DNA of 64,000 bases. Origin: Monocercomonoides exilis. Lineage: Eukaryota > Preaxostyla > Oxymonadida > Polymastigidae. This document shows positions 11,356 through 24,449 of the stretch, piece by piece; positions within the stretch are counted from its first letter, which is position 1, and the number at the start of each line of letters is the position of its first letter. The stretch covers positions 754,001 through 818,000 of the forward strand of contig LSRY02000022.1 in assembly GCA_001643675.2 (NCBI GenBank), written 5' to 3'. The notes under the pieces were generated by a model. That model saw nothing but the letters and a program-made list of their open reading frames with translations, searched no databases and was not told the origin of the DNA. A program made the translations under genes and the position numbers.

Positions 11356-12417
11356 GAAAATCAAAATGCTTGCGTTTTGATTAATCCGAATTCCATCATC
11401 ACTTTGCAAGGGACAAAGAAGACTTTGAAAACAACAAAATGTTTCAAATGATAATTCCTTTGTTGTCAAAACACTGCTTTTTAAAAAAAAATAAAATTCA
11501 ACATATCAGGAATTTAAAGCATTCCAACAAGAATTATAAGTGAAATCCAATAAAGACAGAAGAAATGGCAACATACACACAAACAAGAAAAAAATTAAAA
11601 AATATAAAATATAAAATAAAAAATAAAAAATATAAAAGTATAAAAATGAAAGTGAATTCAAAATACATACAAAAACAAACAGTGAAATATTGTTTGATTT
11701 CTTATCAACCAATGAAGCAGAATCGTATTTCACCCAGCAAAAGAAAACAACAATCAGCAGAAATGCTCCAACGAATGAGTGTCCAACAAAAAGAGAAGGG
11801 AAAAGCTTAAGCAAAATCAACAGAGCAAAAAGTGTTTTTTTGGATTGGCTGTTCAGCGCTGATGCAAAAACAACCGAAACACGAAACAGAAACAGAATGA
11901 AAGAGCAGCTGCGAAATCTGGATGATATCCCTTTCCAGACTCACCACATCTGAGCAACCAGCAAATATTCAAAAGAAAAATAACATAAACAAACACACAA
12001 TCACTCTTTGAGCATTTCACAAACATACTTCCTCTGCATACAAATACAAAATCAAATAAAACTTAACCAGTCCAAATACCTCTCGAAACACAAATAAAAT
12101 TATTAAAAATACAAAAAAAAATGTTTTTTTTGTCCAAAAATGAAACAGAACGAAAGTGAATGGAAAGAATACATAAAAACAATAAATACACAACAGAATC
12201 CTGTACCACCTCATTTCGATGCCCTCTTCTCTTCTCTTCTCTTCTCTTCTCTTCTGTCTCCCTCACCTGCTTCGCTGCCCAATCCTAACAAACTGCCTGC
12301 TCATACAAAAACAAAATCTGATTTTGGGTTGCCAGATGAGCTGGCTGAGCTGGCTGTGCTGGCTGTGCTGCTTTGTTTCAGCATTCCGAGAGTGAGATTC
12401 ATTCCCAGACGCACTTT
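11356..12417. other. Intergenic DNA between the DIRS-like element and the giant gene
   Basis: Contains two overlapping opposite-strand frames: 11506-11820 minus (Phe/Leu/Ile-rich, probably noncoding) and 11690-11953 plus (87 codons, more protein-like, unrecognised). It also holds a (CTTCT)n microsatellite at 12224-12255. None is supported as a gene. The stretch just before 12417 is downstream of the giant gene; I see no clear AATAAA. Confidence 0.4.
12224..12255. repeat. (CTTCT)n microsatellite
   Basis: About six pentamer units, mirrored at 57048-57079 with the same unit number. Confidence 0.8.
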
Positions 12418-15400
12418 TCAACAAACAGTCTCTGAAGGCGCGCCAGGTGGAAAGGAAGGGCGAAATGTGTCTTTTGGCGAGTTACTCGAGGAGTCAGATG
12501 CCGATGAAGTGGAGGTGGAAGAAGAAGTCAACAAAGATGATTTACAAGCCGATGAAGAAGATGAATTGAATGAGGAAGAGCAAGATGAACGGGATGAAGA
12601 GGAGGAAGAGGAGGAAGGGGATGAAGGGGATGAAGGGGATGAAGAGGATGAAGAAAAGGAAGAGGATGAAGAGGAGGAAGAAAAGGAAGAGGAAGCGGTT
12701 GTTGCTTGCTTCTCTGATGGAAGCATGTTGCCAACTGACGAGTCCGATGTGATCTCCAGCGCTGCAGACGATGTCGAAGATGGCGTGCTCGCACCAATCG
12801 AAGAAGACGATGAAGAATACTGCGGCAGCGTCGAAGATGATACAAGAGACGAAAAAGAAGAGCTGGGAAAGGACGAACTTGACGACGACGGAGCAAAAGT
12901 CGTGCTGAATGACGACATCTGATGCGAAGACATGATGAACGAAGTCGACGAAATAGATGGAATGAACGACGTCGAGAAATACGAGGCAGACGCTGTTGGA
13001 AGCAAAGAAGACGAGTTGGATGAGGAGGAGGAAGATGAAGAAGACGAAGAAGACGAAGAAGGTGACAGTTGAGAGGAATAGAAATAATGCGATGCACCTA
13101 GAACAGCTGTGGATGGAAGGGATGATGTCGGTGATGAAGGCGAAGGAGAAAACGGAGGAGAGCGCGGAGACACAGGAGACACAGGCGACACTGGTGATGC
13201 AAGCGACACAGGAGAGACAGAAGAAGACGGAGACGGTGAAAGGGGATGGGTGGATGTGTTGGCAACACTCGTGGGCTCAGAAAGTGCATCCAGATGGTGC
13301 AATGCATCGGGACGAGAGCCGAATGCCGCCTCACCTGCCTTTGGGGATGTTGTCGAGCCAAATGGAAGGCACGCCGAAGCAGCCGACACGCTTTGTGTGG
13401 TGGTGTTTGTGGTGTTGCCAGCAGATGACACACTTGCAGCTGATGCCATGTCTGCCTGAACACCACTCGATGCAGATGAACCCGATGATGCTGATGATTG
13501 TGATTCACGAACACAACCAGAGACACCTTCTTCTGTCTCATCTCGTCTGCTCCTTTCTCCTCCATTGCAACCTCTATCCTCCATTTCCGTCTTCCCACAC
13601 CTTCTTCTCCGCCTTTCCTCTTCCTCTTCGTTTTTCTCTTTATCGCCATTCGCATCATCTGCAGATCCCACCGTGTCCATCTGCCCTCCTTCCTTTCCTT
13701 TTCCCTCCACGCTCCTCACTCGAAGCTGTGATGTTGTAGAACGCATCTTTGTCTTCCCTAGCGGAACAATCCCCATGTTCAGCGAAGTGCCATCTCCCAT
13801 GCGCGAAAGATAGGAGAAGGTCTGTGAGCGAACAGATGGTGTGTGGAAAGGGAAGCGCTCCATTCCAACAGGACTATCTGAAGAAGGAGAAAAAGAGAAA
13901 GAATTTTGTTCAGCTGCTGGAATTGTTGAAGATGAGGAATTTGGCGGGTTGAAAGAAGGAGGAGGCGGAAGAGGAAGAGGCGGATACGGAGGCAGTGGCG
14001 GAAGTGCCGGAGGAGCCGGAGGAGCTGAAGGTGCTTGAGGCGCTGGAGAAAAAGAACTTTGAGAGGAGAGCAATTTTTGCTGCGGATGATGCTGAGACAA
14101 AGGAGTTGGCAACTTTCTTGAATCAAACCGCAAATCGCATTTTGACTGCTCATTTCGATCGCTTTCATCCTCTTTCCCCTCTTCCCTCTTCCTTCTTCCT
14201 TCCTTTCCCCCTCTTTTCTCCTTTCTTCTGCCACCAAGACATGACGAATTGCTTTCCTCTTCTTTCTTTTCTTTTCGCTTTTGACGCCTGCCGATGTGTC
14301 CATGCCGAAGGCCCTCGTCCATGTGCTCCGTTCTGCCACCATCTGAATCGCCACCGCGATGCTTGTGTCTGTGTCTGCGTCTGCGTCTGTGCCCATGTCT
14401 GTGTCTGTGTTTGCCCTGATAGGATTTGTGCGAATCCTCAAGACCCCCCAACAATCTGCTGCGCCTACACCTTTTGCTCACACTGCTCGTAGACTGCTTG
14501 CCAATAGAGCAGAACGAAAAAGAAGAAGAGAAAGAAGAACGCGAAATGGTTGTTCCAAAAAAAGAGCTGGGCGAACGAGGAATAGGCAATGGCGAGGAAG
14601 AAATCGAAGAATAAGACGAATGCAACCCTTTCTGATCGCTCTCGTCTCTGCTTGCCCTTTCATCCTTCTCCTTCTTTCTTTTCCCCTTCATTTTTCTTGA
14701 TGAATTCTTTCTCTTTTTCTGGCCATGTGAAGGAAATAGAGAAGTGTGTTTACCTCCCCTCTCGTGTGCCGGAAACCTCACGCTGCTCATTTCCATCTCC
14801 CTTGCACGGCCTCTCTGCTTCTGTCCCTCCAAAACATTTCGCATTATCCCCTCTCCTGTGCTGCCTTCCCCCTTCCCCACACCGGCCACCGATGACGTTG
14901 AAGCCCTGCTGGAATATCCAATCCCCACAGATGGCCCAATAGAATGTGCCTTGCGTTGCTGTTGGCTTATGTGATGCTTCAAGTGCAAATGTCTTCTGCA
15001 ATTGCGATGGCTTCTGTGCAAATGAGGAGATCGATGATGGCTCCGATGGCTTCGATGCGCACGTGATTTCTGCCCCTTACGAACCTTGTGAGCTTCGTGA
15101 GCTTCGTGAGCTTCGTGAGCTTCGTGAGCTTTGTGAGTGTTGTCAGACTTATAAGATTTGTGTGTTTGCTTGGGTCGAGACTCCGTTTGTCTCTTCCTCT
15201 TCGTATGGCTGGATGCTGAACATGAGGAGGAGGTAGCAATGGGAGATGAAGAAGCAGCAGAAAAAGAAGAAGAAGAGGAAGGAGACTTTGGTTGGAGCCT
15301 CGCATTATGCTTGCCAAATGATAACAACGAAGAAGCAGATGATGAAGCTGACAGATGCGTGGTGGGTGTCACAGATGTGCTCGCTGGAGTCACCTGGAAC

Positions 15401-17791
15401 TCCTGCGAAAAGATCGTCTCCAGCTGGTGCCTCTCAATTTGGATGGGTGATGGCCTTTTCGACGGAAGCGGGAGAACTGGAAGTGGAAGAAAGGGAGGCA
15501 CATTGGAGAAGGGAGATGGGTCAGAAGAGGAGGAGGCTACAGAAGAAGATGAAGACGATGACACTGTTGGAGACGACGACGATGATGATGACGAAGATGA
15601 TGATGCAAGAGAAGAAGAGGAAGATGTTGTCACTGACTTCGGAATCTGCATCATCACCTCCAAGTCCAGAAACTTCTGCAGCGAGCTTGTTCCAAATGCC
15701 GAAGAAGACGAAATAGAAAACGAGCGAGCTGATGAGAAAGACGAAGAAGAACGCGAAGAAGAATGTGAATGCGAACCAGAACAGCTTCCGTTCTTCAGCT
15801 CAAACGCCATCGAATCCAGCGAAGACGACCCATTCATCTCTCTTGCCTCCAGTCCATCCATCTTCCGCGGCGTTGCTTGCTCATTCTGATCAAATGCAGA
15901 TTCCGTCATGCTTGCCACTTTTCCTGCTTCCATCCCCTCTCTCTCCTCCTCCTCCTCCTCCTCCTCCTCTCCATCTCTCTCCCCCTCTTTCCCTTTCAAT
16001 TCATTTCCTCTCTCATCTTTCTCCTCCCCTCCATTTCCTTTGCCTTCCACAGCATTCGCTACCGCATCTCTTTTCAGACACAACTCATCCCCTTCTTCCT
16101 CAACTGTTGTCCCCTTCCCCTTTCTTTTCTGCTTTCTCATCTTCCCTCTTTTCAAACAGAAAATCGGGCAAAGCAAACAGAACTTGCTTCGTATAGGAGT
16201 TTCTGCCATCGAACCGCTGTCATCCAAATCACCCTCATCGTCATCATCTTCTTCTTCTCTTCCTTTCGTTCCTGCTCCAATCCCTCTTCTCTTCTCTTCT
16301 TTCTTCTTCACTTCCACTTCCACATCTTCTCCATTCTTATTCCCTTTTCCTTCCCCGTTCTGGTCCAGGATTCCACTTTGTAACTTCACACCCTGCATAT
16401 GTTCCTGCTCAAACTCCTTTTTTCTGCTCCATGCTTCTCCGCCAAGCATCTTCAGCAGCTCATCATCATCATCATCTTCCTCTTCCTCTTCCTCTTTCTC
16501 TTTCTCCTTCTGTCCACTCTCCACAAAGCCACCTGCCGATGATCCCGAGCTTGTGAACATAGGAGGTGTTGATGCAGTTTCCAATGAACACGAAAAAGAT
16601 GAAGACGACCCTGCTGATGATGATGGCAGGGAAGTGTTTGTGAGAGAAAGCCCCAAATGGTCACTCGATTTGACATCCATCTTGTTCTCTTCATCCTTCT
16701 TTTCCTTTTCTTTCTCTTTTTCCTTCTCCTTCTTCCGCAGTTCTTTCGCTGCCTGCCGCATCAATAGCCGCGGTGACATCAGCCTTTTGTTCGATGGCGA
16801 CGAAAACATCACCTCTTCGTTCGCATTGTGCAGCTCCCCCATAAAGTCCTTCATCATCCGCTTGATGTCTGCCTGCCCTCCTTCTCCTTTCCTCTTCCTT
16901 CTTCTTCGCTTCTCGCTTTCTTTCTGCCAGTTCCATCCCCCAAAGTCACCACCCATCCCTGACGAATGCAGTTTTTGTCTTTCTTCGTTCGGCCTGGCTG
17001 TCTCCGATGCTGATGTCGGACTGCCCTTCTTCTTCCCTTTGACTTCATCTCCATCATCATCATCTTTTTCAGTCTCTTCTTCTTTTTCTTCTTCTTTTTC
17101 TTTCCTTCCTTTGTGGTGCACCCTCTTCTTACCCTCTCCATAACAGCTGCTTCCTCCAACCTTCTTCACCTCATCCGAAAACTGCCTGCGAAGATCCAGG
17201 CCAGAAGAGGCGTTGGAAGAAGGTGAAATACGAATGGATGCTGTTGCCGATGATGCTGACTGTTCTTGGCGAGTGGCTGAGGATGCAATGGATAAGGAGG
17301 CGCTTGGGGTATTTTGTGTGTTGGGAGTGTTTATTGAATGAGCAGGAGATGGAAAAGTGGAAGAGGAAGAAGTAGAAGAAGAAGAAGAAGAAGGGTAAAA
17401 GGACTGTGAGACAAGCTGCTGTGACAGGGTCGACGATTGTCTTGTAAATGGAACAAAGTTTGTGTCAAACGAAGTCGTTGATACCGAAGACGGACTCACA
17501 ATGCGCGACGAAGGCGCAGGCAGAACAGACGACTTGTAGCTGCCTGTCGAGTTGTGAGAAGAGGGCGTGATGTTGTTTGTGTGAGATGTGGAGGCAGAGG
17601 TTGTTGCAGATAATGATGATGGACATGATGATGACGAAGAGGATGATTGGGATGACTCGGATGCAGAGCATGTGACAGTGGAAGACGACGCTGTCACGAC
17701 AGACGCCAAAGAGGTGAACGAAGTGAGCGACACACAGCCACCAACAGCTGGCCCAAATGAAGAAGACGTCAAAGCAGCACCACAGCAACCA

Positions 17792-17824
<33 letters not shown>

Positions 17825-20800
17825 GCCAAATACGCCATCACACCAGTGGGAGTTCCAGCAAACGGAGAATATGGCTTCATCTCGCACCCCATCCCCGACA
17901 ACTGCTGCCTCGACAACTCGTTTCTGGTGTGCTGAGTGGACAGAGAGGTCTGTGTGGATGGTGATGAAAAGGCCGATGACTCTGAGCATTCTGATGCACA
18001 TCCACTTTCTCCATCTTCTCTTTCTTCTTTTTCTTCTTCTCCTCTTTTGCTCCTCTTCAAATCCTCTTCTTCTTCCAACCTCTTCCCTTTCCCTCCTTTA
18101 TCCTTTGACGCCTGCGCCTGTGCCTGTGTGGATTCGCTTGATGCCTCACTTGATGGCAAGAGACATGGAGATGCTGTTGAGGAGCATGCAAGTGGATGCA
18201 CCGCTTTTGCTGCTGGATGTTTCGAATTCTTGCCTCCAACAAGACAATTGGAAGACAAAGAAGAAGCAGGCTGGTGCCCATTCATTACCCGCACCCCTGT
18301 CTCCTCTGTCTCCCCTGTCTCCCCCGATGCTTCTCGCCCGGGTGTTTTCGAGTGTGGAATCAGCGAGATCGTGCAGTGCCTCGACCTGTGCGCACTCTCA
18401 ATCTCTGCTGCCACAAGCAGCGGAGGCGCCACCCCATCAGATACACACAGCGACGACAGCCCTGGCAGCACATTCAGAGATGACGACATCGGCGAAAACG
18501 AACACTCAGCACTCAGCGATGCAAACGAGAAAAAGGGAGATGCCGGATGGAAAGGCTGAACAGACGAGGAAGAGACGCTGGATGGCTGATGGGCGTGCTT
18601 GAGCAATGCCGCTGTCGCTATTGATGATGATGATGATGAAGATGAGGATGAGGATGAGGATGATGCTTGTGGTGGGCTGCTTCTTTCAAACAACAACAAC
18701 TCATTTGGCCCTTGCCGCTCCGCAAACTGAGGGTTACTAATCTCCCCAACTTCACATTTCTTCCCACTTTCCGAAGACAAAACACCACCATCATACAGCA
18801 CCATCCCCCTTTCAGACACGCATGATAATCGTGCAGAAGGCACATCGGCCGCTCGAAAAGAACTTGATGAAGAGGAAGAGGAAGTGGAAGTGGAAGTGGA
18901 AGAAGAAGTAGATGAAGGCAGAAACAATGGAACTTCATTCAAAGTGAAAGCTTGTTGCGATTGGCTCTGCTCTCCTTCTCCTTCTCCTTCTCCTTCTCCT
19001 TCTCCTTCTCCTTCTCCTTTCTCTCCCTTCTCTTCCTCCTCCCCCCACTGTTTGTGATGCACAGGATAGATCGGCGTGGAAGGCGCATCCGTACGCAACA
19101 CTGATCCCTGCGAGCTCACCTCAAAACATGCCTTCCCGCTCAATGATCCAAAAGACAATTTTTTTCTCTTTCTTCTTCTCTTCCTTTCTCTTCCTCTTCC
19201 TTTTCCTCTTCCTCTCTTTCTCCCTTGTCCATCCCCCCTTTTTTTTTGCCCTGCTCTCTGATGTTTTCCTGCACAGCCCATCTGTCTCTCCAAAGGCCTT
19301 ACGTCTGCTCCTGACTCCATGCTTGCTGCTCTCCCGACTCCCATCCTCATCCCCATCGCTCCGCATTGTCGAACGTGAATAGCAGTCCGAATCTGAATCT
19401 GAATCCGAATTCGAATCAGAGTGTGTTTGAGAAGAAGATGAGGAAGAAAAAGAGGAAGAAGGAGAACTAGCCAGATAATCAGAATATTTCATCTTTTCAC
19501 TCCCATCCTGCTCATCTCCTCTTCCCCTCTTTTCTGTTTCTCTCCCCTCTTCGCATTCCTTCTTCTTCTTCTTCTTCTTCTCCCCAACTCTCCTTCTTCT
19601 CCTCTTCCCACCCTTCCCACCCTTTTGTCCCTTCCTCACTTCTGCCCTGTTGATCTTCCGCTCCAGCTCCAAATACACTTCAAATGACCCGCTTCTCAGT
19701 GCATCCACCTGCCTCAGCTTCAGATTGATCAGTCCAGATGACACAGAGAATGACGATGAAAACGATGAAGATGAGGAGGACGCTGGAGAAGACGATGAAA
19801 AAGAAGAAGAAGGCGACGGCGCCGAAAAAGACAAGGAACATGAGGAAGAAAAGGAAGCAGTTGGAGAAGCAAAGGAAGTTGATGAATATGAGCCACTGGT
19901 CGATGCAGATGAAATAGACGTTGGAGAATCTGATCTGCCGGAAGAGGAAGAACAAGTATAAGACGGTGAAGAAGAGTTCGTCTCTCCATTTCCACCCTCT
20001 CTGCTTTCCTCTTCTTCTTCTGTCTCCCTGCCATTCTCCCTTCCCTTCTCCTTTTCACTCTCCTTCTCCTTCTCCTTCTCTCTCCTGCCTCCTGGAAGCA
20101 TCTCTCCCTTAACTGTGACCACCTGACGCACTAACGGCGACAGAGGAGCCAAAGAGCCCGAAAGCATAGGCAGCAAAGATGCTGATGATGAAGACGAATT
20201 CGTCGGCGAATATTTCTTCTGCAACAGTGTCGGAGAAAGCAGCACCGACGACCCGCTCACAGGAAACGCCTGCGAATAGCGTGTTGTCGAGTTCATGTAC
20301 TCCGAATTTTGTGAGTGCAGCACAGATGCAGATGCAGATGCAGATGCAGAAGCTGTTGCGATTGCTGAGACTGACGCTGATGCTGATGCAGACACAGCCA
20401 AAGTAGCTGATGACGAAGAAGGCAACGACGCAGCAGAAGGAGACACCGATGAGACTGTCATCCCATGTGCACATGCCAATGCAGAGGCAGAGGCAGGGGA
20501 TGAAGCAGGGGCTGAAGCAGAGGTGGGGGCAGTTGCTGTTGCCGTTGCCGTTGTTGTGAATGTTGATGTGTGGGTGTGTGAAGAGGTGCGAGTGGGAGAG
20601 GAAGAGAAAGAGGAAGAGGAAGAGGAAGGAGACGCAGCCACAAGAAGAGGAGAGAGAGGCGGTGCATGTGTCGGAAGGGGAGGTGGAGAAAATGAAAGGG
20701 GTTGGTCACCAAGCTCAGGAGTTTCCGAGCAGCCTGGCAAAGGATTGTCTGAAGCAGAAAGATGCGCATTCTGTTGTTGAAGCAACCGAAGTGGCAAAGA

Positions 20801-23800
20801 AGAGGAGGAAGAGGAGGAAGAATTAGACAACAATAGCGTTGCGCTTTTGACCAAACCAGGCCCATCCCCTTCGCGTCCGATGTCTGTCTCTGCTTTGGCT
20901 TCTGCATCTGTCTCTGCCCCTGTTTCTGCTGCTAGCGTGCTCACAAACTGTGGGTTGTCCTTCGGAAAAGGAGAGGGCGGAAGAGATTCCTTCTCAAACC
21001 GATGCTCGCTCGCAAACAGCTGCTCCGCAGGCACAATTATGCTCATCCGCTTCGCTATGTTCCTGGGGGAACAAGATGACGCAGCCGTCTCAGTTCCATG
21101 TGAACGCTCATCAGAGCAGTTGTGCCTGCGATGCTGCCTGTTGACTCCCTCTGAATGATGATGATGATGATGGTTAGACGGCAATTGTGGCTGCTGCCGA
21201 GATTGTTGTCGAGATTGTTGCTGCAGCATTTGCTGGGACTTGTGGCACTGTTTGCTGCCTTGATTGCTGTGATGGCTGTGGTGTTGGTGATGAAGGTGAT
21301 GATGACGATGATGCAATTGATGTGGATGACAATCTTGATGAGCGCGTGCATGTTCATTGCCTGTGTTCATTTTCGTCTTTGACTTCAATTTCTCTTTCTG
21401 TGGTGATGGACCTGTTCCAGTTTCTGTTTCATGTCGCTGTTGTGTTGCTTTCAGAGCGCGTTGTTCGCATGAACAAGTCGAAGAAGAAGAAGAAGATGAT
21501 GATGATGAAGATGATGATGAGGAGGAGGAGAAGGCAAAGGGAGAAAGCAAGATTCCATCACCTTCTTCATGATCCATCTCCTTTCCTTCCTCATCGCATT
21601 CTTCCCTTCCATCATCAACAACCTCATTGACAGCCTCATCATCCTTTTCGTCTTCCTCTTCTCTTTCACATTCTCTTGCTCCCTCGTCCAGCTTGTTCCC
21701 ACACTCCTGATCAGGCATCGTCGCCTCCATCGTCGTCTCCATCGCCATTGGTATCGAAATTGGCATCGGAATCGTTGCAGTCGTTGCCTTCTGCTCGTCC
21801 TGTCTCAGAGTATTCAGCGAATGTGTCACAGTCTGCTGTAGAGACTCCAACCGCGGGATCGAAATCTGTGCCACGCTGTACGACTCCACAGGCCCAGATG
21901 CCCCGCCACTTTGCGCATCGCGCTCATGCAGCACAACTGCAGACTGCTCTTCCTCCGCCTTGCACCTCCCGATCCTGCACTTGGCAGACCCCGGAAGCGT
22001 CGATTCCAACGAGGAATCGTCTGAACATGCAGCTGTGATCGAGGTGAGGGTGGTGGATGTGTTGGTAACAGAAGTCGTGTTCGTGTTAATGTTGGCAGCA
22101 TTGCTGGATGCTGCTGTGGATGTTGATGTGGAGGAAGCCAGAGAATGCTTGGAAGCTAAAGAAGTAGAAGTAGAAGTAGAAGAAGAAGAAGAAGAAGAAG
22201 AAGAAGAAGAAGAAGAAGAAGAAGAAGAAGAAGAAGAAGAAGAATGAGAAGGGGAAGAATAAGTTAAATTAGAAGAAGCAGAAGAGGAGGAGGAGAAGGA
22301 AGAAGAAGAAGAAGAAGAAGAAGAAGAAGATGATGATGATGATGATGAAAAAGTCGGAGAATATATATAATTCAAATGTTTGGATGAACCTGAGTGGTTG
22401 TGAGTGTGTAAATGCGAATGTGAATGGCTGTGGGAGTGTGCGTGGATATGGGAATGATGCAGAAGATGTGCACAGTCGCGATGTGAGTGGAAGACATTGT
22501 TACGGGCAGAGGATTTACACGAAGGAATAGATGGAATTGAAGAAGTTGAAGAAGAAAACAATTGCACAATTGATGCTGACAGTTGAGGGTGCTCACAGCA
22601 AGGTGTCAAGCATTCTACTACCATAAGCACAAACAGAGCACATGTCGCATCTTCGCAATAGGAGCATACGCAATTGCAGCTCACTCCATCATCGCCTCCA
22701 GAAATCTGTTGCATCTTTGAGGAATCAAATCCGTGCAAAGTGGTTGAATGCTCAGATAAGCTCGGAGCAGCTGCAAAAGACAAGGGAACGAGAGGTATGG
22801 CAGCTGAAGAAGAAGAAGTAGTAGTAGAAGAAGAAGAAGAAGGTAAAGAAGAAGAAGAAGAAGATGATGATGATGATGAGAAAGAAACTGAAGAGAATGA
22901 GCCTGGGCTCCCCATCAGCGGCAGCAGAGGAACAGGTGACATGACAGGAGAAGTGAGTGTCGTTGAAAGCGATTGTCTCCTGACAGATCCTGCCTCAGCA
23001 GAAGGCGTAAGAAACGGGGAAAGGATCGAGCGGTTTGACACAGGCGACAGAGCGGTGGGGGTATACTGCGAGGAAAGCGATGAATGCAGAGAAAACAGTG
23101 TCTGTGCAGGAGGAGAAAGAGGATGCAGAAGAGTAAGCGGAGATGCAGAGGGAACCTGGCAAGAGCTGCGAGGAGTCGAAGAATTGTTCGACGAGGCTGA
23201 AGAAGGAAGAGAAGTCTGTCCAGAGGAAGAAGAGGAGGAAGAAGAAAAAGGAATTGAGGCAGAGATAGACTGTGCATTGCACGAGGAAGCAGAAGAGCGA
23301 GCCGATAGATGTAAGTTCGGCTCGTGTGATATTACCAGCGAAGGCACAAGACGCGGCGATGACAGCACAAAAGAAGGTGTCAGACGCAAACTGCTTGCCG
23401 GTCCTATGCTCCGAAGCTTGAACTGATCGTCTGCCATGCCAGGCATGCTGCATGCAACGTAGCATGAATCTGGAACTGGATGTTCAGCAGGAATAAGCCG
23501 ACAGTTGCTACAGCGTTTTGCCTCGCTTGTGGCGGCCTCGTAAGCTTTGTCTGACCACAGGAGCAGCTGCTTCAGAACACGTACCAATTTTCCAACCAGA
23601 TTCTCGCGATCATCATCCAAAGTGCTCTTGAACTCCTCATTTCTTCTAAGTTCCTGTTTTTTTTCGGAAACAAGCTCACTTACTGTACTATCAATACATG
23701 GAGTAATTTTTCGATAGTCTTGGGCCTCCTTCAACATCTTCTCTGTACGTTCATGCAGTTTTTCCACCTCTTCTTCCGATATCCCTTCCCATGTAACCCC

Positions 23801-23896
23801 TCCAAAGATATACGCCATCGACGTAATCACGCTGTTGATTGGCATGTTTTTACTTCTAAGCTCGCAGCGTTCCACACACGCAAGAATTGTATACAA
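12418..23896 (-). CDS. Giant Ser-rich low-complexity protein (~3,825 codons), left-arm copy with one frameshift
   Basis: A single enormous reading frame, split here into 23896-19121 and 19356-12418 by one extra base in a T-run at 19159-19165 (7 in this arm, 6 in the other). The total length is 3 x 3826 + 1 nt, as one extra base predicts. The N-terminal ~150 residues look folded: a coiled-coil stretch (EEEVEKLHERTEKMLKEAQD) and a C-x2-C...C-x3-C pair. The rest alternates long Ser runs, Lys/Glu blocks, two His-rich tracts, (GE)n, KAHEAH repeats, Pro-rich and Asp-rich parts, with one compact Cys cluster. It is much GC-richer than its surroundings. No known domain is recognised; a scaffold, surface or nuclear low-complexity protein is possible. 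The first ATG is 17 codons inside; a 3' splice site (TTATTTAG) lies upstream, so an earlier exon is likely. Confidence 0.65.
15086..15135. repeat. Tandem 9-bp repeat TGAGCTTCG within the giant gene
   Basis: Five units, the last degenerate. On the coding strand they encode the KAHEAHEAHEAHEAH tract. The unit number is the same in the right arm (54176-54220). Confidence 0.8.
18970..19020. repeat. (CTTCTC)n hexamer tract encoding (GE)n
   Basis: About eight hexamers on the plus strand; the coding strand reads GGAGAA repeated, i.e. Gly-Glu. Mirrored at about 50285-50335. Confidence 0.8.
22160..22245. repeat. (GAA)n tract encoding poly-Ser, 5 units longer than in the other arm
   Basis: The coding strand is a TCT/TTC-type run for poly-Ser. 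Matching frames on either side show the left arm exceeds the right by exactly 15 nt (five codons) here. This is the largest in-frame difference between the two copies of the giant gene. Confidence 0.85.
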
Positions 23897-24035
23897 GGCG
23901 TTATATATTTTTTGTCTAAATAATCAAGAAATCGATAAATTTTGTTTAACAAATATAATTATTCAACAAAATATTTTTTATAAAATGTTTATAAACATGC
24001 AAACGCATTGAAGGTGCATTTCAGGAATACTTTAT

Positions 24036-24449
24036 TTAAATAAAATGATAATTGTCATACAAGATTTTTCCAAGAATTTGTCCTTCATATGCCGCCCACA
24101 ACTCAATAAAAAAATAAAACGAATCAAAATATATTAGCTCATCCTTTTCGCTTCCTGAAGTCAAACAGTTGAAAATCGATAATTTAATTTTATCATTAAA
24201 TTTACTGAAGTGGAATAAAGTAACAATGATATACAAACGCAAAAGCTCAAAAATGAAGTGAATATCTTCTTCTTTAATTGTTGGCAGAAAACGTTCGCAA
24301 AATTTCGTAAACCCTTGATACTTCATTCCATTGTTTGGTTTGCAATTCCTTAAAAACCATCTCAGTAAAATATATCTTCCCTCCGGAACATAAAATAAAT
24401 ATTTTAACTCAAATTCACTTTTCAATCCTTCCAGTTCCGAGCCAAACAC
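24036..24449 (-). CDS. Hypothetical protein, 137 codons, probably a 3' exon, left arm
   Basis: Mirror of 44875-45288. Unrecognised, helix-rich with hydrophobic stretches (LLRLYIIVTLFHFS). It lies upstream of and codirectional with the giant gene. See the right-arm copy for start and polyadenylation considerations. Confidence 0.5.
   Translation of the reverse strand: MFGSELEGLKSEFELKYLFYVPEGRYILLRWFLRNCKPNNGMKYQGFTKFCERFLPTIKEEDIHFIFELLRLYIIVTLFHFSKFNDKIKLSIFNCLTSGSEKDELIYFDSFYFFIELWAAYEGQILGKILYDNYHFI

Noticed and set aside
12140-13459. Long acidic (Asp/Glu-rich) frames opposite the giant gene
   Set aside because: They are antisense shadows of TCN/TCC/TTC serine runs; the same effect appears along the whole Ser-rich gene (e.g. 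15158-15889, 22674-23426) and in the mirrored arm. The sense frame is far longer and continuous.
15086-15135. Possible CRISPR-like or regulatory tandem repeat
   Set aside because: 9-bp units without spacers, in frame inside a coding sequence, encoding KAHEAH; a coding minisatellite.
15908-17143. 411-codon Ser/Phe/Pro-rich frame on the plus strand
   Set aside because: It lies entirely opposite Lys/Glu-rich parts of the giant gene; its composition is the mirror of AAG/GAG codons and it has no independent support.
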